Origin: an uncultured Gemmiger sp.
GTDB lineage: Bacteria; Bacillota; Clostridia; Oscillospirales; Ruminococcaceae
Length of the DNA stretch: 37,404 nucleotides
NCBI GenBank assembly: GCA_944388135.1
Contig: CALXHP010000012.1
Coordinates: 1-37,404 of the forward strand
Direction of reading: 5' to 3'
Part shown: in pieces, positions 1-7,438 of the stretch
How the letters are laid out: every line of letters starts with the position of its first letter
Position numbering within the stretch: the stretch's first letter is position 1
Notes under the pieces: model-generated
What the model was told of the DNA's origin: nothing
Seen by the model: only the letters and a program-made list of their open reading frames with translations
The model's database searches: none
Program-made: the position numbers and the translations under genes

Positions 1-160
1 CCCCTTGAGGGGCGTTGTCCGTATTATGCCCTTCTAGGGCTTACACAAGCCCCCGGCTTAGCCGGGGGTCCTGACTTGGGGAAAAGGCAGAGGGGAAGTA
101 TCCCCTTGCCGGGTGGGCCGGATACACCGGCGAATATCCTTTCCCGGGCTATAAGGGTAA
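1..160. other. Gene-free left edge with GC-rich hairpins
   Basis: No coding region is convincing here. Three dyads are visible: CCCCTTGAGGGG at 1-12, GCCCTTCTAGGGC at 28-40, and a strong hairpin CCCCCGGC-TTA-GCCGGGGG at 50-68. The last has no U-tract on either side, so it is not a standard terminator as it stands. The gene to the left lies outside the window. Confidence 0.5.
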
Positions 161-194
161 AATTTCTTCGGTTCCTTCTTTATAAAGAAGGAAC
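161..194 (-). repeat. 3'-UTR palindrome element, copy 1
   Basis: The palindrome at 171-194 (GTTCCTTCTTTA-type half, perfect apart from the central TA) lies 7 bases beyond the stop codon of the minus-strand gene at 202-681. Read in gene sense it is followed by the tail CGAAGAAATT. No CGCAGGG-core terminator follows this copy. It belongs to the same family as the copies at 19912, 20125, 25748, 25834, 30114, 30276, 30382 and 32388. Confidence 0.75.
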
Positions 195-201
195 AAGGAG
201 A

Positions 202-681
202 TCACGGCACCTTGTGTTCCTTGGCGGTCCAGGCGTCCACCCGCAGGCAGAACACCGTGGTGGCCCGGAGCATGGCCGGGTCCACCGTCCAGTCGGCGCG
301 GCGGGTGTAGTGGGCCATGATGCAGTTCAGCCCGTGGAGCTTGGCGGCGTCGTCGGCGGGGATCTCCACCCGGCCCCGGCCCATGACGCTGCGGTAGGCA
401 AAGGTGTATTCCTCCGCCTTGGACCCCGGCACCAGGCGGTGACCGGTATCCATCTCGAAACTGGCCAAAAGATTCTTTTGCAGCAGCGCAATCTTCTTTC
501 CCGCCGAGGCACCGTGGAACCAGAGGACCAGCCGGCCGTCCTGTTCCTCCCAGCCGAAATTCAGCGGCAGGATGTAGGCAAGGCCCTCCTCATCCACCAA
601 CCCCAGCCGGCAGCAATCACACTCCGTCAGGATCTTTTGCATGGCCGCCCCATCGGTAACTTCCCGGTCTTTTCTGCGCAT
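202..681 (-). CDS. Pyridoxamine 5'-phosphate oxidase-fold (NimA-like) protein
   Basis: This 159-residue protein begins MRRKDREV. It has the split-barrel pattern of small PNPOx/NimA-like flavoproteins: a short helix with CDCCRLGLVDEEGLAYILPL, a strand reading LVLWFHGASAGKKIALLQKN, then SFEMDTG and YRSVMGRGRVEI. Such proteins bind FMN, F420 or heme, and the substrate cannot be read from sequence. I chose the ATG at 681 because GGAAAGGAAG at 691-700 gives a good ribosome site; starts further upstream would run into the likely promoter at 719-747. The gene stands alone and is divergent from the lipoprotein gene at 861. A 3'-UTR palindrome follows its stop. The fold is fairly certain, the reaction unknown. 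Confidence 0.8.
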   Translation of the reverse strand: MRRKDREVTDGAAMQKILTECDCCRLGLVDEEGLAYILPLNFGWEEQDGRLVLWFHGASAGKKIALLQKNLLASFEMDTGHRLVPGSKAEEYTFAYRSVMGRGRVEIPADDAAKLHGLNCIMAHYTRRADWTVDPAMLRATTVFCLRVDAWTAKEHKVP

Positions 682-718
682 GGTGTACAACTTCCTTTCC
701 TGTGGAAAACTTGCTTCC

Positions 719-747
719 ACTATACCACACCGGCCGTGGGGCTGCAA
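719..747 (-). promoter_or_regulatory. Putative sigma-A promoter for the PNPOx-like gene
   Basis: On the minus strand TTGCAG (742-747) and TATAGT (719-724) are separated by 17 bases. The expected start lies about 30 bases before the ATG at 681. Confidence 0.55.
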
Positions 748-860
748 GCATGGGCAGAAGATACAATTTAATTTACACCCTTTTGTGCACCTCGTACATT
801 GCAGCCCCGCCCGGTCTGCCTGTATACTGAAAATACATTCCGGAAAAGGAGGACTGTACC

Positions 861-1574
861 GTGAAAAAACTGCTGCCCGCCCTCTGCCTGCTGCTGGCCC
901 TTACCGCCTGCACCCGCCCTGCCCCGGCACAGACCCCGCCGGAAACCGCCGAGTCCGCCGACGCCACCGCCGCTGTCACCCTCGACCTGGCGGCCTATAC
1001 CGATGCCGCCCAGGGGGACGTCCTTTCCGGCGATCCCCGGTTTTTCCTGGACGAGGCTTTGACCCAACAGATGAACATCACCGAAACGACTTCCAGCGGC
1101 GCCCGGGTCACCTATACGGTGGCGGTGCCCGCCGGTACCGCCGACCTGTATATGGTCCCGCCCCAGCTCTGCCTTACCGAGGAGGTGGAGGAACAGTCCG
1201 CCCCCGCCAAGGGCGACCAGGACCTGGGGGACTTCCGGGTGGAGAGCGTGGAACTGGAAAACGGCACAGACCTGGAACTGGTGGTGAAGATCGACCCCGC
1301 CAGCGCTGCCTTCCCCGAAAACCTTCACCTGCAGATGGACGGGATGTACTATACCGGCGGCCACAGCCGCCGGATGGAGTGGGGTGACGACCAGGTGACC
1401 CATGTGAAAGAGTGGGCGGTCTCCTTCACCATGAAGGGCTCGGTGGCCGAAGCCGAAAAGGCGCTGGAAACCGCCACCCTCCACTGGAGCCAGCTCAGCC
1501 GGTATGTCCAGCCCCAGGACCTGCCCTGCACCGCCGACGGGGTGACCGTCCACCCCGTGAACCCCGGCGCCTGA
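861..1574 (+). CDS. Uncharacterised lipoprotein
   Basis: The 237-residue product starts with GTG at 861, supported by AAAGGAGG at 845-852. It has a classic lipoprotein signal peptide: positively charged MKK, a hydrophobic run, and lipobox LTAC with the lipidated cysteine at residue 17. An Ala/Pro/Glu-rich linker follows, then a soluble domain predicted to sit outside the membrane. I do not recognise the domain. It contains a run of alternating hydrophobic strands (for example VTYTVAVPAGTADLYMVP and LELVVKIDPASAAF), suggesting a beta-rich fold. The gene is followed by its own terminator and is therefore probably monocistronic. No neighbour suggests a function. Confidence 0.8.
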   Translation: MKKLLPALCLLLALTACTRPAPAQTPPETAESADATAAVTLDLAAYTDAAQGDVLSGDPRFFLDEALTQQMNITETTSSGARVTYTVAVPAGTADLYMVPPQLCLTEEVEEQSAPAKGDQDLGDFRVESVELENGTDLELVVKIDPASAAFPENLHLQMDGMYYTGGHSRRMEWGDDQVTHVKEWAVSFTMKGSVAEAEKALETATLHWSQLSRYVQPQDLPCTADGVTVHPVNPGA

Positions 1575-1601
1575 CCTGTCCTGACCTGTATAGTCCCTTT
1601 C

Positions 1602-1634
1602 CGCCCGCCCCGGCAACCCCGGGGCGGGCGTTTG
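1602..1634 (+). terminator. Rho-independent terminator after the lipoprotein gene
   Basis: A very GC-rich stem, CGCCCGCCCCGG (1602-1613) pairing with CCGGGGCGGGCG (1619-1630), is followed by TTTGT. It ends the transcript of the lipoprotein gene. Confidence 0.7.
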
Positions 1635-1650
1635 TGCTGCCTGGCAATTC

Positions 1651-1680
1651 TTGACATTTTTCCACTTTTTGTCGTATAAT
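1651..1680 (+). promoter_or_regulatory. Strong sigma-A promoter for the alpha/beta hydrolase
   Basis: TTGACA at 1651-1656 and TATAAT at 1675-1680 are both perfect consensus hexamers with an 18-base spacer. It shows that translation cannot begin at the in-frame TTG at 1651. Confidence 0.9.
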
Positions 1681-1722
1681 TTTCCTCGGCTCCCCTTGGG
1701 GGAGGGAAAGGAAAATAAGGAA

Positions 1723-2730
1723 ATGGAAACTGCAATCAAACCCAAAACCGGTACCCGCTGGCTGCGCCGGGCGCTGGTGGCCCTGGCGGTGCTGGTGGTA
1801 CTGCTGGCGGCAGCCATCGGCTTTGGCAGCAACTATCTGGTGGAATACGCCATCGGCCGCAGCGGCGACGGCGGCGACCGGGAGGTGGCCCTGGAAGTGG
1901 AACCCGGCGGCGACACGGTGGAAGCCACCATCGCCGCCAACAAGGCCGCCCAGAAAGAACGCAACGAGGCCTTCGCCGCCGCCCACCCCGGCGAACGGGT
2001 GGAGGTGACCTCCGACGACGGACTGACCCTCTCCGGCGTTTACTACGCCAACGACGGCCACCGGTGGGTCATCGCCCTCCACGGCTACCGGGGCAGCAGC
2101 CAGGACTCCCTGCGGTTGGCCCAGCCCTACTATGAGGAGGGCTTCCAGGTGGTGATGCCCGACCTGCGGGCCTGCGGCGAAAGCCAGGGCGACTATGTGG
2201 GAATGGGCTGGCTGGACCGGATGGATGTGCTGGACTGGATCGACTGGATCGTGGCCCGGGACCCCCAGGCTGCCATCGTGGTCCACGGCATGTCCATGGG
2301 AGCCGCCACCACCATGATGACGGCGGGGGAGGACACCCCCGACAACGTCCGCGCCTTTGTGGAGGACTGCGGCTACACCAGCGTGTGGGATGTCTTTTCC
2401 AGCGAGCTGCAGCTGCGGTTCGGGCTGCCGGAATTCCCCCTGCTCTACACCGCCAGCGCCCTGGCCGATGCCAAGGCGGGGTACAACTTCCGGGAGGCTT
2501 CCGCCCTGGACCAGGTGGCCCGGTGTGAAAAGCCCATGCTTTTCATCCACGGCACCGCCGACGACTTCATCCCCTATGAGATGATGGACACCCTCTACAG
2601 CGCCAAACCCGGCGACAACAAAGCGGAGCTTACCGCCGAGGGTGCCGGCCACGGGGAGGCTATGTACGCCCTGGGCCAGACCTACTGGGATACCGTTTTT
2701 GCCTTTGTGGACCCCTGCCTGGAGGGGTGA
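1723..2730 (+). CDS. Membrane-tethered alpha/beta hydrolase
   Basis: The 335-residue protein has an N-terminal membrane anchor (about residues 14-36, ALVALAVLVVLLAAAIGFGS) and a serine-hydrolase domain resembling the S33/BAAT-type hydrolases common in clostridia. The nucleophile elbow is GMSMG with Ser191. The acid is probably Asp280 or Asp281 in HGTADDF, and the base is His310 in GAGHGE. The strand ending in HGYRGSS supplies the oxyanion region. The catalytic domain should face outward. The ATG at 1723 is chosen because the longer reading frame would start inside the -35 hexamer; TAAGG and GGAGGGAAAGG lie just upstream. The substrate is unknown; esterase or peptidase activity is plausible. 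The gene has its own promoter and terminator. Confidence 0.88.
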   Translation: METAIKPKTGTRWLRRALVALAVLVVLLAAAIGFGSNYLVEYAIGRSGDGGDREVALEVEPGGDTVEATIAANKAAQKERNEAFAAAHPGERVEVTSDDGLTLSGVYYANDGHRWVIALHGYRGSSQDSLRLAQPYYEEGFQVVMPDLRACGESQGDYVGMGWLDRMDVLDWIDWIVARDPQAAIVVHGMSMGAATTMMTAGEDTPDNVRAFVEDCGYTSVWDVFSSELQLRFGLPEFPLLYTASALADAKAGYNFREASALDQVARCEKPMLFIHGTADDFIPYEMMDTLYSAKPGDNKAELTAEGAGHGEAMYALGQTYWDTVFAFVDPCLEG

Positions 2731-2738
2731 CAGACCCT

Positions 2739-2772
2739 GCCCCTGCCTGCCCGGCGGGGGCCCTTTTGTTTT
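2739..2772 (+). terminator. Terminator after the alpha/beta hydrolase
   Basis: GCCCCTGCC (2739-2747) pairs with GGCGGGGGC (2753-2761) and is followed by CCTTTTGTTTT. It separates the hydrolase from the sigma-factor operon. Confidence 0.65.
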
Positions 2773-2846
2773 CCGGCAAAAAAACGAAAAAAGCTGCTCA
2801 CTTTGGGGGTGGCCGGTCGTTATACCTTATGAACGGTGGTGAAAGG

Positions 2847-3332
2847 ATGGAACAGGCAGAGCTGGAACAGCTGATTCTTGCCCACTATGAGGAAATTTAC
2901 GCTTACTGCTGGCGGCATGTGGGCGGGCGGGAGCTTGCCCAGGACCTGACCCAGACGGCCTTTCTGCGGTTCTGGCAGCACCGGGACCGGTACGTCCACG
3001 ACGGCCGGGAACTGAACTATCTGTACACCATCGCGGGGAACCTCTGCAAGGACTGGTGCAAGCGGAAAAAGGCGGTGGCCCTGGAGGACCTGCCGGAAAG
3101 CCAGCGGGACCCCGGCGCCCCGCCCCCCGACCGGGACACCGCCCTGACGGTGCGGGCTGCCCTGGCCGCCCTGCCCTTTGAACAGCGCAACGCCCTGCTG
3201 CTCTTCTATGACCGGGGGTTCACCGCCGCCGAGATCGCCGCCATCACCCGCACCACGGTGCCCGCCGTGCGGTACCGCCTGCACCGGGCCAAACGCCGTC
3301 TGCGGGAACTGCTGAAGGAGGAACTGCCATGA
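2847..3332 (+). CDS. ECF-type sigma-70 family RNA polymerase sigma factor
   Basis: The 161-residue protein has the two-domain layout of group 4 (ECF) sigma factors. Region 2 covers about residues 8-75, with YCWRHVGGRELAQDLTQTAF and the NLCKDWCKRKK basic end. A Pro/Asp-rich linker follows, then region 4 with the helix-turn-helix FTAAEIAAITRTTVPAVRYRL near the C-terminus. I start at ATG 2847 after GGTGGT; an in-frame ATG at 2830 would add six residues. It is the first gene of a five-gene operon (2847-7391) and its stop overlaps the next start in ATGA. It probably controls its own operon, but I cannot define its target promoter. No classic zinc-binding anti-sigma protein is encoded nearby. Confidence 0.9.
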   Translation: MEQAELEQLILAHYEEIYAYCWRHVGGRELAQDLTQTAFLRFWQHRDRYVHDGRELNYLYTIAGNLCKDWCKRKKAVALEDLPESQRDPGAPPPDRDTALTVRAALAALPFEQRNALLLFYDRGFTAAEIAAITRTTVPAVRYRLHRAKRRLRELLKEELP

Positions 3333-4084
3333 CACCCAGAACACCGGAACCGGACTGGGGCGCGCTGCTGCGCCGGGACGCCCCGCCCGCCCCCGACCCG
3401 GCGGGCCCGGCCAACACCCTGCGCCTGCTGCGCACCCTGCCGCCGCCCCGCCCCACCGGCTGGGACTTTGTGCGCAGCCAGGCCGGATTTATCCGCAAGG
3501 GGATGTGGGCGGCCCAGTTCGTCGTGCTGGCGGCGGTGCTGGCCCTGGTGTGGACGGGGGGCGACCCCGGCAGCGACCTGCTCTACCGGTACGCCCTCTG
3601 CGCCGGGGCGGCCCCCCTGCTGCTGGTGGCCAACGTCCAGGACCTGGCCCGGGTCTACCACCAGGGGATGCTGGAACTGGAACTGGCCACCCGGTACAGC
3701 CTGGCCAAGATCACCGCCGCCCGGCTGCTCATCTTCGGGGTCTGCGACGGGGTGCTGCTGGCCGTCCTGGCCGGGGCGGGGGCGGTGGCCTGCCGCCAGA
3801 CCCTCTGGGTGGTGCTGCTCTACTGCCTGACCCCCTTCTGCTGCGTCAGCGCCCTCTGCCTGGCCCTGCTGCGCCGTCTGCGCCCGGCCGCCTTCGCCAA
3901 AGCCGCCCTGGCGGTGGCGGCGGCTGCCCTGGTGGTGCTCACCCTGCCCGCGGGCCGGATACGCCGCCATCTCTACGGGCTGGACGCCCGGCCCTTCTGG
4001 GCGGCGGCCCTGATACTCTCTGTGCTGGCGCTGGCCTGGCAGGCCCGGCGGCTGACCCGGGGCGGTCTGCGGACCACCCTGTAA
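3329..4084 (+). CDS. Multi-pass membrane protein in the anti-sigma position
   Basis: This 251-residue protein starts at the ATG that overlaps the sigma-factor stop, so the two are translationally coupled. About 55 cytoplasmic residues rich in Pro and Arg (for example LLRTLPPPRPTGWDFVRS) come first. About six membrane helices follow, such as AAQFVVLAAVLALVWTG, GAAPLLLVANVQDLA and FWAAALILSVLALAWQA. I recognise no family. Position right after an ECF sigma gene, with an N-terminal tail, is the usual layout of membrane anti-sigma factors, so that role is a reasonable inference. It could equally be an accessory part of the ABC exporter encoded next. GC content is very high throughout. Confidence 0.75.
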   Translation: MTPRTPEPDWGALLRRDAPPAPDPAGPANTLRLLRTLPPPRPTGWDFVRSQAGFIRKGMWAAQFVVLAAVLALVWTGGDPGSDLLYRYALCAGAAPLLLVANVQDLARVYHQGMLELELATRYSLAKITAARLLIFGVCDGVLLAVLAGAGAVACRQTLWVVLLYCLTPFCCVSALCLALLRRLRPAAFAKAALAVAAAALVVLTLPAGRIRRHLYGLDARPFWAAALILSVLALAWQARRLTRGGLRTTL

Positions 4085-4100
4085 CCGAAGGAGGAACACC

Positions 4101-4982
4101 ATGGAAGAATTGCAGCTGCAGCATCTGACCAAATGCTATAAACAGTTTGCCGCCGTGAACGACCTGACCCTGACCCTGGGGGAGGGGGTCTACGGCCTGC
4201 TGGGGGCCAACGGCGCCGGCAAGACCACCCTGATGCGGATGCTTTGCGGCATCCTGGAACCCACCCGGGGCACCGTGCGGTGGGGCGGCACCGAGATCGC
4301 CCGCCTGGGGGAGGAATACCGGGCCCTGCTGGGGTATCTGCCCCAGGACTTCGGCTGCTACCCCGACTTTACCGGGCCGGAGTTCCTGCGCTACATCGCG
4401 GTGCTCAAGGGGCTGACCCCCGCCGAGACCCGCCGCCGTACCGCCCAGCTGCTGGCCCAGGTGGGGCTGGAGGAGGCGGGCCGCAAAAAGCTGCGGGCCT
4501 ACTCCGGCGGGATGCGCCAGCGGCTGGGCATCGCCCAGGCCATGCTCAACGACCCCCGCATCCTCATTCTGGATGAACCCACCGCCGGCCTGGACCCCCG
4601 GGAACGGGTGCGGTTCCGCAACCTCATCGCCGACTACGCCAAGGGCCGGACGGTGCTGCTCTCCACCCACATCGTCTCCGACGTGGAGGCCATCGCCGAC
4701 AAGATTTTGCTGATGAAGGCGGGACGCATCGTGGAGGAGGGCACCGTGGCCCAGATGGCCGACACCGCCCGGGGCAAGGTCTGGACGGTGCACACCGACG
4801 CCGCCACCGCCGCCCGGCTGGAGGCGGTCTACACGGTGGCCAACCTGCGCCACACCGGGGCGGGGGACGGGGTGGAGCTGCGGCTCATCACCACCGACCC
4901 GCCGGAAGGGGCTGTGGCCGTGGAGCCCACCCTGGAGGATGTCTATCTCTGGCATTTTGCCGACGAGGAGGGAAAGTCATGA
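4101..4982 (+). CDS. ABC transporter ATP-binding protein
   Basis: The 293-residue ATPase has all nucleotide-binding motifs: Walker A GANGAGKTT (about residues 36-44), the signature YSGGMRQR (about 134-141), Walker B ILILDEPTAGLD (about 154-165) and the switch histidine in LLSTHIVSDV. After the core domain comes an 80-residue C-terminal extension typical of ABC-2 exporters. The start has GGAGGAAC just upstream. Its TGA overlaps the ATG of the first permease (ATGA at 4979), so the ATPase and permease are coupled. It should energise the two permeases that follow. The substrate is unknown; peptide, antibiotic or lipid export is typical for this class. Confidence 0.93.
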   Translation: MEELQLQHLTKCYKQFAAVNDLTLTLGEGVYGLLGANGAGKTTLMRMLCGILEPTRGTVRWGGTEIARLGEEYRALLGYLPQDFGCYPDFTGPEFLRYIAVLKGLTPAETRRRTAQLLAQVGLEEAGRKKLRAYSGGMRQRLGIAQAMLNDPRILILDEPTAGLDPRERVRFRNLIADYAKGRTVLLSTHIVSDVEAIADKILLMKAGRIVEEGTVAQMADTARGKVWTVHTDAATAARLEAVYTVANLRHTGAGDGVELRLITTDPPEGAVAVEPTLEDVYLWHFADEEGKS

Positions 4983-6154
4983 GGCTGCTGGGCTGGGAAC
5001 TGAAAAAGATCCTCCACCGGCGGATGACCCGGGTGCTGCTGGGCATCTGCCTGGCGGTGATCCTGCTCATGTCGGTGACGCCGGGGTTTGCCAACCTGGG
5101 CTTCGGCACCGAGGTGGAGGCCCCCACCTGGGAGGCCCGGGCCCGCAGCGTTCAGGCCACCGCCGACGCCGCCCCCTGGCACGGCCCCCTGGACGGGAAA
5201 GCCCTGCTGGCCGCCCGGGACGCCTGCCGCAGCGACCCCACCGGGGACCATACCTTTGTGGAGGGAAACATCCTGAGCTGGGCCTCCCGCATCTTTGCGG
5301 CGGCGGGGATCATCCCCACCGAGGACTGGCCCGCCCGGATGCTGGCCCTGGAGGACGACACCCTCACCGGCGTGTATGACCGGCGCACCGACCTGCTCCA
5401 GACCGTCTACGGCAGCCGCCCCCCGGCGGAACAGGAACTCCTCTGGGCCCAGGAAGCCCGGGTCACCAAGCCCTTCACCTACGACTGGGTGGGCGGCCAC
5501 GCCCTGGAACTGGACCAGCTCATCAACACCATGCTGCTGGTGGGGCTGCTCCTCTGCGCCGCGGTGGCCCCGGTGTTCTGCGGCGAGGTGCGCACCCGGG
5601 TCTATACCCTCAGCCACTGCGCCCGCTACGGCCGGGGCAAACTGGCCGCCGCCAAGCTGGGGGCGGTCCTCCTCTTTACCGGGGGCGCCTTCGCGGTGTG
5701 CATGGGGCTTTTCGTGGCCATCCAGCTGGCCTTCTTCGGCACCCGGGGGCTGTCGGCCTCCCTGCAGATGGTCTCCTGGTCCTGTATGCTCCCCCTCACC
5801 GTGGGCCATGCCGAGGCGCTGCTCCTGGGCAGCGGGCTGCTCTCCTGCCTGGCGGCCGCCGCCATCACCGCCGCCCTCTCGGCCGTCTTTTCCACCGAGT
5901 TCCCCGTCCTGCTGGGCCTCTTCGCCGTCCTGGTCTTTCTGCGCCAGCTGGCCATCCAGGCGGGCGGGGGCTGCCTGGCCCAGACGCTGCCCTTCCTGGC
6001 CACCCTGGGGGAACTTACCGGCAATACCCTCATCACCCTGCCCGGCGGCAGCGTCCGGCTGCAGTTCTTCTACCGCCTGGCCGTCCAGCCGGTCTACCTG
6101 GTCCTGCTGCTCCCCCTGGCCTGGCGGCTCTACACCCGCCGCCAGGTGGGATGA
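4979..6154 (+). CDS. ABC-2-type permease, first paralogue
   Basis: The 391-residue membrane protein begins MRLLGWELKKILHRR, the usual cytoplasmic start of ABC-2 permeases. Helix 1 (about residues 19-37) is followed by a large outward loop of about 130 residues, then five or so helices. Blocks are shared with the next gene: QEARVTKPFTYDW, GRGKLAAAKLGA, and a C-terminus reading LAVQPVYLVLL with LYTRRQV. The two permeases are therefore tandem duplicates that have diverged, and probably form a heterodimer with the ATPase encoded at 4101. Translation is coupled upstream by ATGA. No defect is visible. Confidence 0.88.
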   Translation: MRLLGWELKKILHRRMTRVLLGICLAVILLMSVTPGFANLGFGTEVEAPTWEARARSVQATADAAPWHGPLDGKALLAARDACRSDPTGDHTFVEGNILSWASRIFAAAGIIPTEDWPARMLALEDDTLTGVYDRRTDLLQTVYGSRPPAEQELLWAQEARVTKPFTYDWVGGHALELDQLINTMLLVGLLLCAAVAPVFCGEVRTRVYTLSHCARYGRGKLAAAKLGAVLLFTGGAFAVCMGLFVAIQLAFFGTRGLSASLQMVSWSCMLPLTVGHAEALLLGSGLLSCLAAAAITAALSAVFSTEFPVLLGLFAVLVFLRQLAIQAGGGCLAQTLPFLATLGELTGNTLITLPGGSVRLQFFYRLAVQPVYLVLLLPLAWRLYTRRQVG

Positions 6155-6167
6155 AAGGAGGCGCTCC

Positions 6168-7391
6168 ATGTCGCTCTATCTCTGGGAACTGAAAAAGATC
6201 TGGCGGCGGACCTCCGCCCGCATCGCCCTGGCTCTCACGGTGGGGTGGGCCCTGCTGGGCATCCTGGTCAATGTGTTTTTCAACAACAGCTATAAGGTGG
6301 ACGGCCAGACGCCCCGCATCCCCGGCCCCCAGGAGATCGCCAACCAGCTGGCCTGGGCCGAACCCTGGCAGGGACCCCTTACCGGGGAAGAGCTGGCCGC
6401 CGCCCAGCAGACCGTCTGGGACTACTACCACGACCCCGCCAACCGGACCCCCGACGGCAGTCTGACCAACGATTCCTGGAATGCCGTCATCCGGCCTATG
6501 GGGGACATGGCCGACACCCTGATGGACATAGCCGCCGCCGTGTATGACGACCTGCCCTATGCAGGGTGGGGGGAGCTGGAACCGGACCGGTTGCGGACCT
6601 ACTACGACGACCGGGCCGACGCCGTGGACCGGTGGCTCGCCAGCCAGCTGCCTGACCCGGCGGACCGGGCCTTGTTTGAAGCCCAGGAGGCCCGGGTGGA
6701 GACCCCCTTTGTGTATGACTGGTACAGCGGACAGTTCTCTGCCATCCAGGTCATCCAGGATACCTTCCTGGGGGTCTGCCTGCTGCTGGGCATCGCCCTG
6801 GCCCCCCTCTTTGCCGGGGAGGTCCAGACCGGCACCCTGGCCATCAGCCACGCCGCCCGCCGCGGCCGGGGCCGTCTGGCCGCCGCCAAGCTGGGGGCAG
6901 CCCTCACGGTGGCGGTAGCGGTGTGGGCCCTGGTGGCCGGCCTGCTGGTGGTCAGCCAGCGGCTGGCCTTCGGCACCCGGGGACTGGACTGCCCCATCCA
7001 GCTGATGAAACCCCTGGCCACCGCCCCCCTCACCTTCGGGGACTGCCAGCACTATGCCCTGGTGTTCGGGCTGGCCTGCTGCCTGGGCACCGTGGGCTTC
7101 ACGGCGGTGTTCTCCGCCCTGGCGCCGGCCAACTTCCCGGCCATCCTGGGCGTTTTCGGGCTGCTGGTGCTGCTGCCCATGGCCAGCGGCCTCTTCCCCT
7201 GGGAGGTCCGCCAGCTGGTGGCCCTGCTGCCCACGGCGGGGGATTTCTACGACCTCTTCCGCCAGAACCTCTACCATCTGGCCGGGCTGCGGGTCTGGTC
7301 CCCCGTGATGCAGCTGGCCGTCCAGCCGGTCTACCTCATCCTGCTGGCCCCCCTGGCCGGGCGGCTCTACACCCGCCGTCAGGTGTGGTAA
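6168..7391 (+). CDS. ABC-2-type permease, second paralogue
   Basis: The 407-residue protein starts MSLYLWELKKIWRRTS at the ATG at 6168, with AAGGAGG at 6155-6161. Like its upstream neighbour it has one helix, a large extracytoplasmic loop (about residues 38-190), then a group of helices. Matching blocks include QEARVETPFVYDW, GRGRLAAAKLGAALT and LAVQPVYLILL. It is the last gene of the sigma/ABC operon and is followed at once by a strong terminator. The loop sequence is the most diverged part between the two copies, which could reflect substrate handling. Confidence 0.88.
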   Translation: MSLYLWELKKIWRRTSARIALALTVGWALLGILVNVFFNNSYKVDGQTPRIPGPQEIANQLAWAEPWQGPLTGEELAAAQQTVWDYYHDPANRTPDGSLTNDSWNAVIRPMGDMADTLMDIAAAVYDDLPYAGWGELEPDRLRTYYDDRADAVDRWLASQLPDPADRALFEAQEARVETPFVYDWYSGQFSAIQVIQDTFLGVCLLLGIALAPLFAGEVQTGTLAISHAARRGRGRLAAAKLGAALTVAVAVWALVAGLLVVSQRLAFGTRGLDCPIQLMKPLATAPLTFGDCQHYALVFGLACCLGTVGFTAVFSALAPANFPAILGVFGLLVLLPMASGLFPWEVRQLVALLPTAGDFYDLFRQNLYHLAGLRVWSPVMQLAVQPVYLILLAPLAGRLYTRRQVW

Positions 7392-7396
7392 AAACC

Positions 7397-7432
7397 AAAA
7401 AGACGCCCCCCGCCTGGGGGGCGTCTTTTTTT
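7397..7432. terminator. Bidirectional terminator between converging operons
   Basis: The stem AAAAAGACGCCCCCC (7397-7411), loop GCCT, and GGGGGGCGTCTTTTT end in a run of seven T. The A-run on the left makes it serve the minus-strand gene at 7439 as well. Confidence 0.92.
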
Positions 7433-7438
7433 GTAGAG

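Noticed and set aside
50-68. Rho-independent terminator at the left edge
   Set aside because: The stem is strong but no T-run follows on either strand, so only a hairpin is recorded.
1651-1722. N-terminal extension of the alpha/beta hydrolase beginning at TTG 1651
   Set aside because: That codon is part of the -35 hexamer of a consensus promoter, so it would not be in the transcript; the ATG at 1723 is used.
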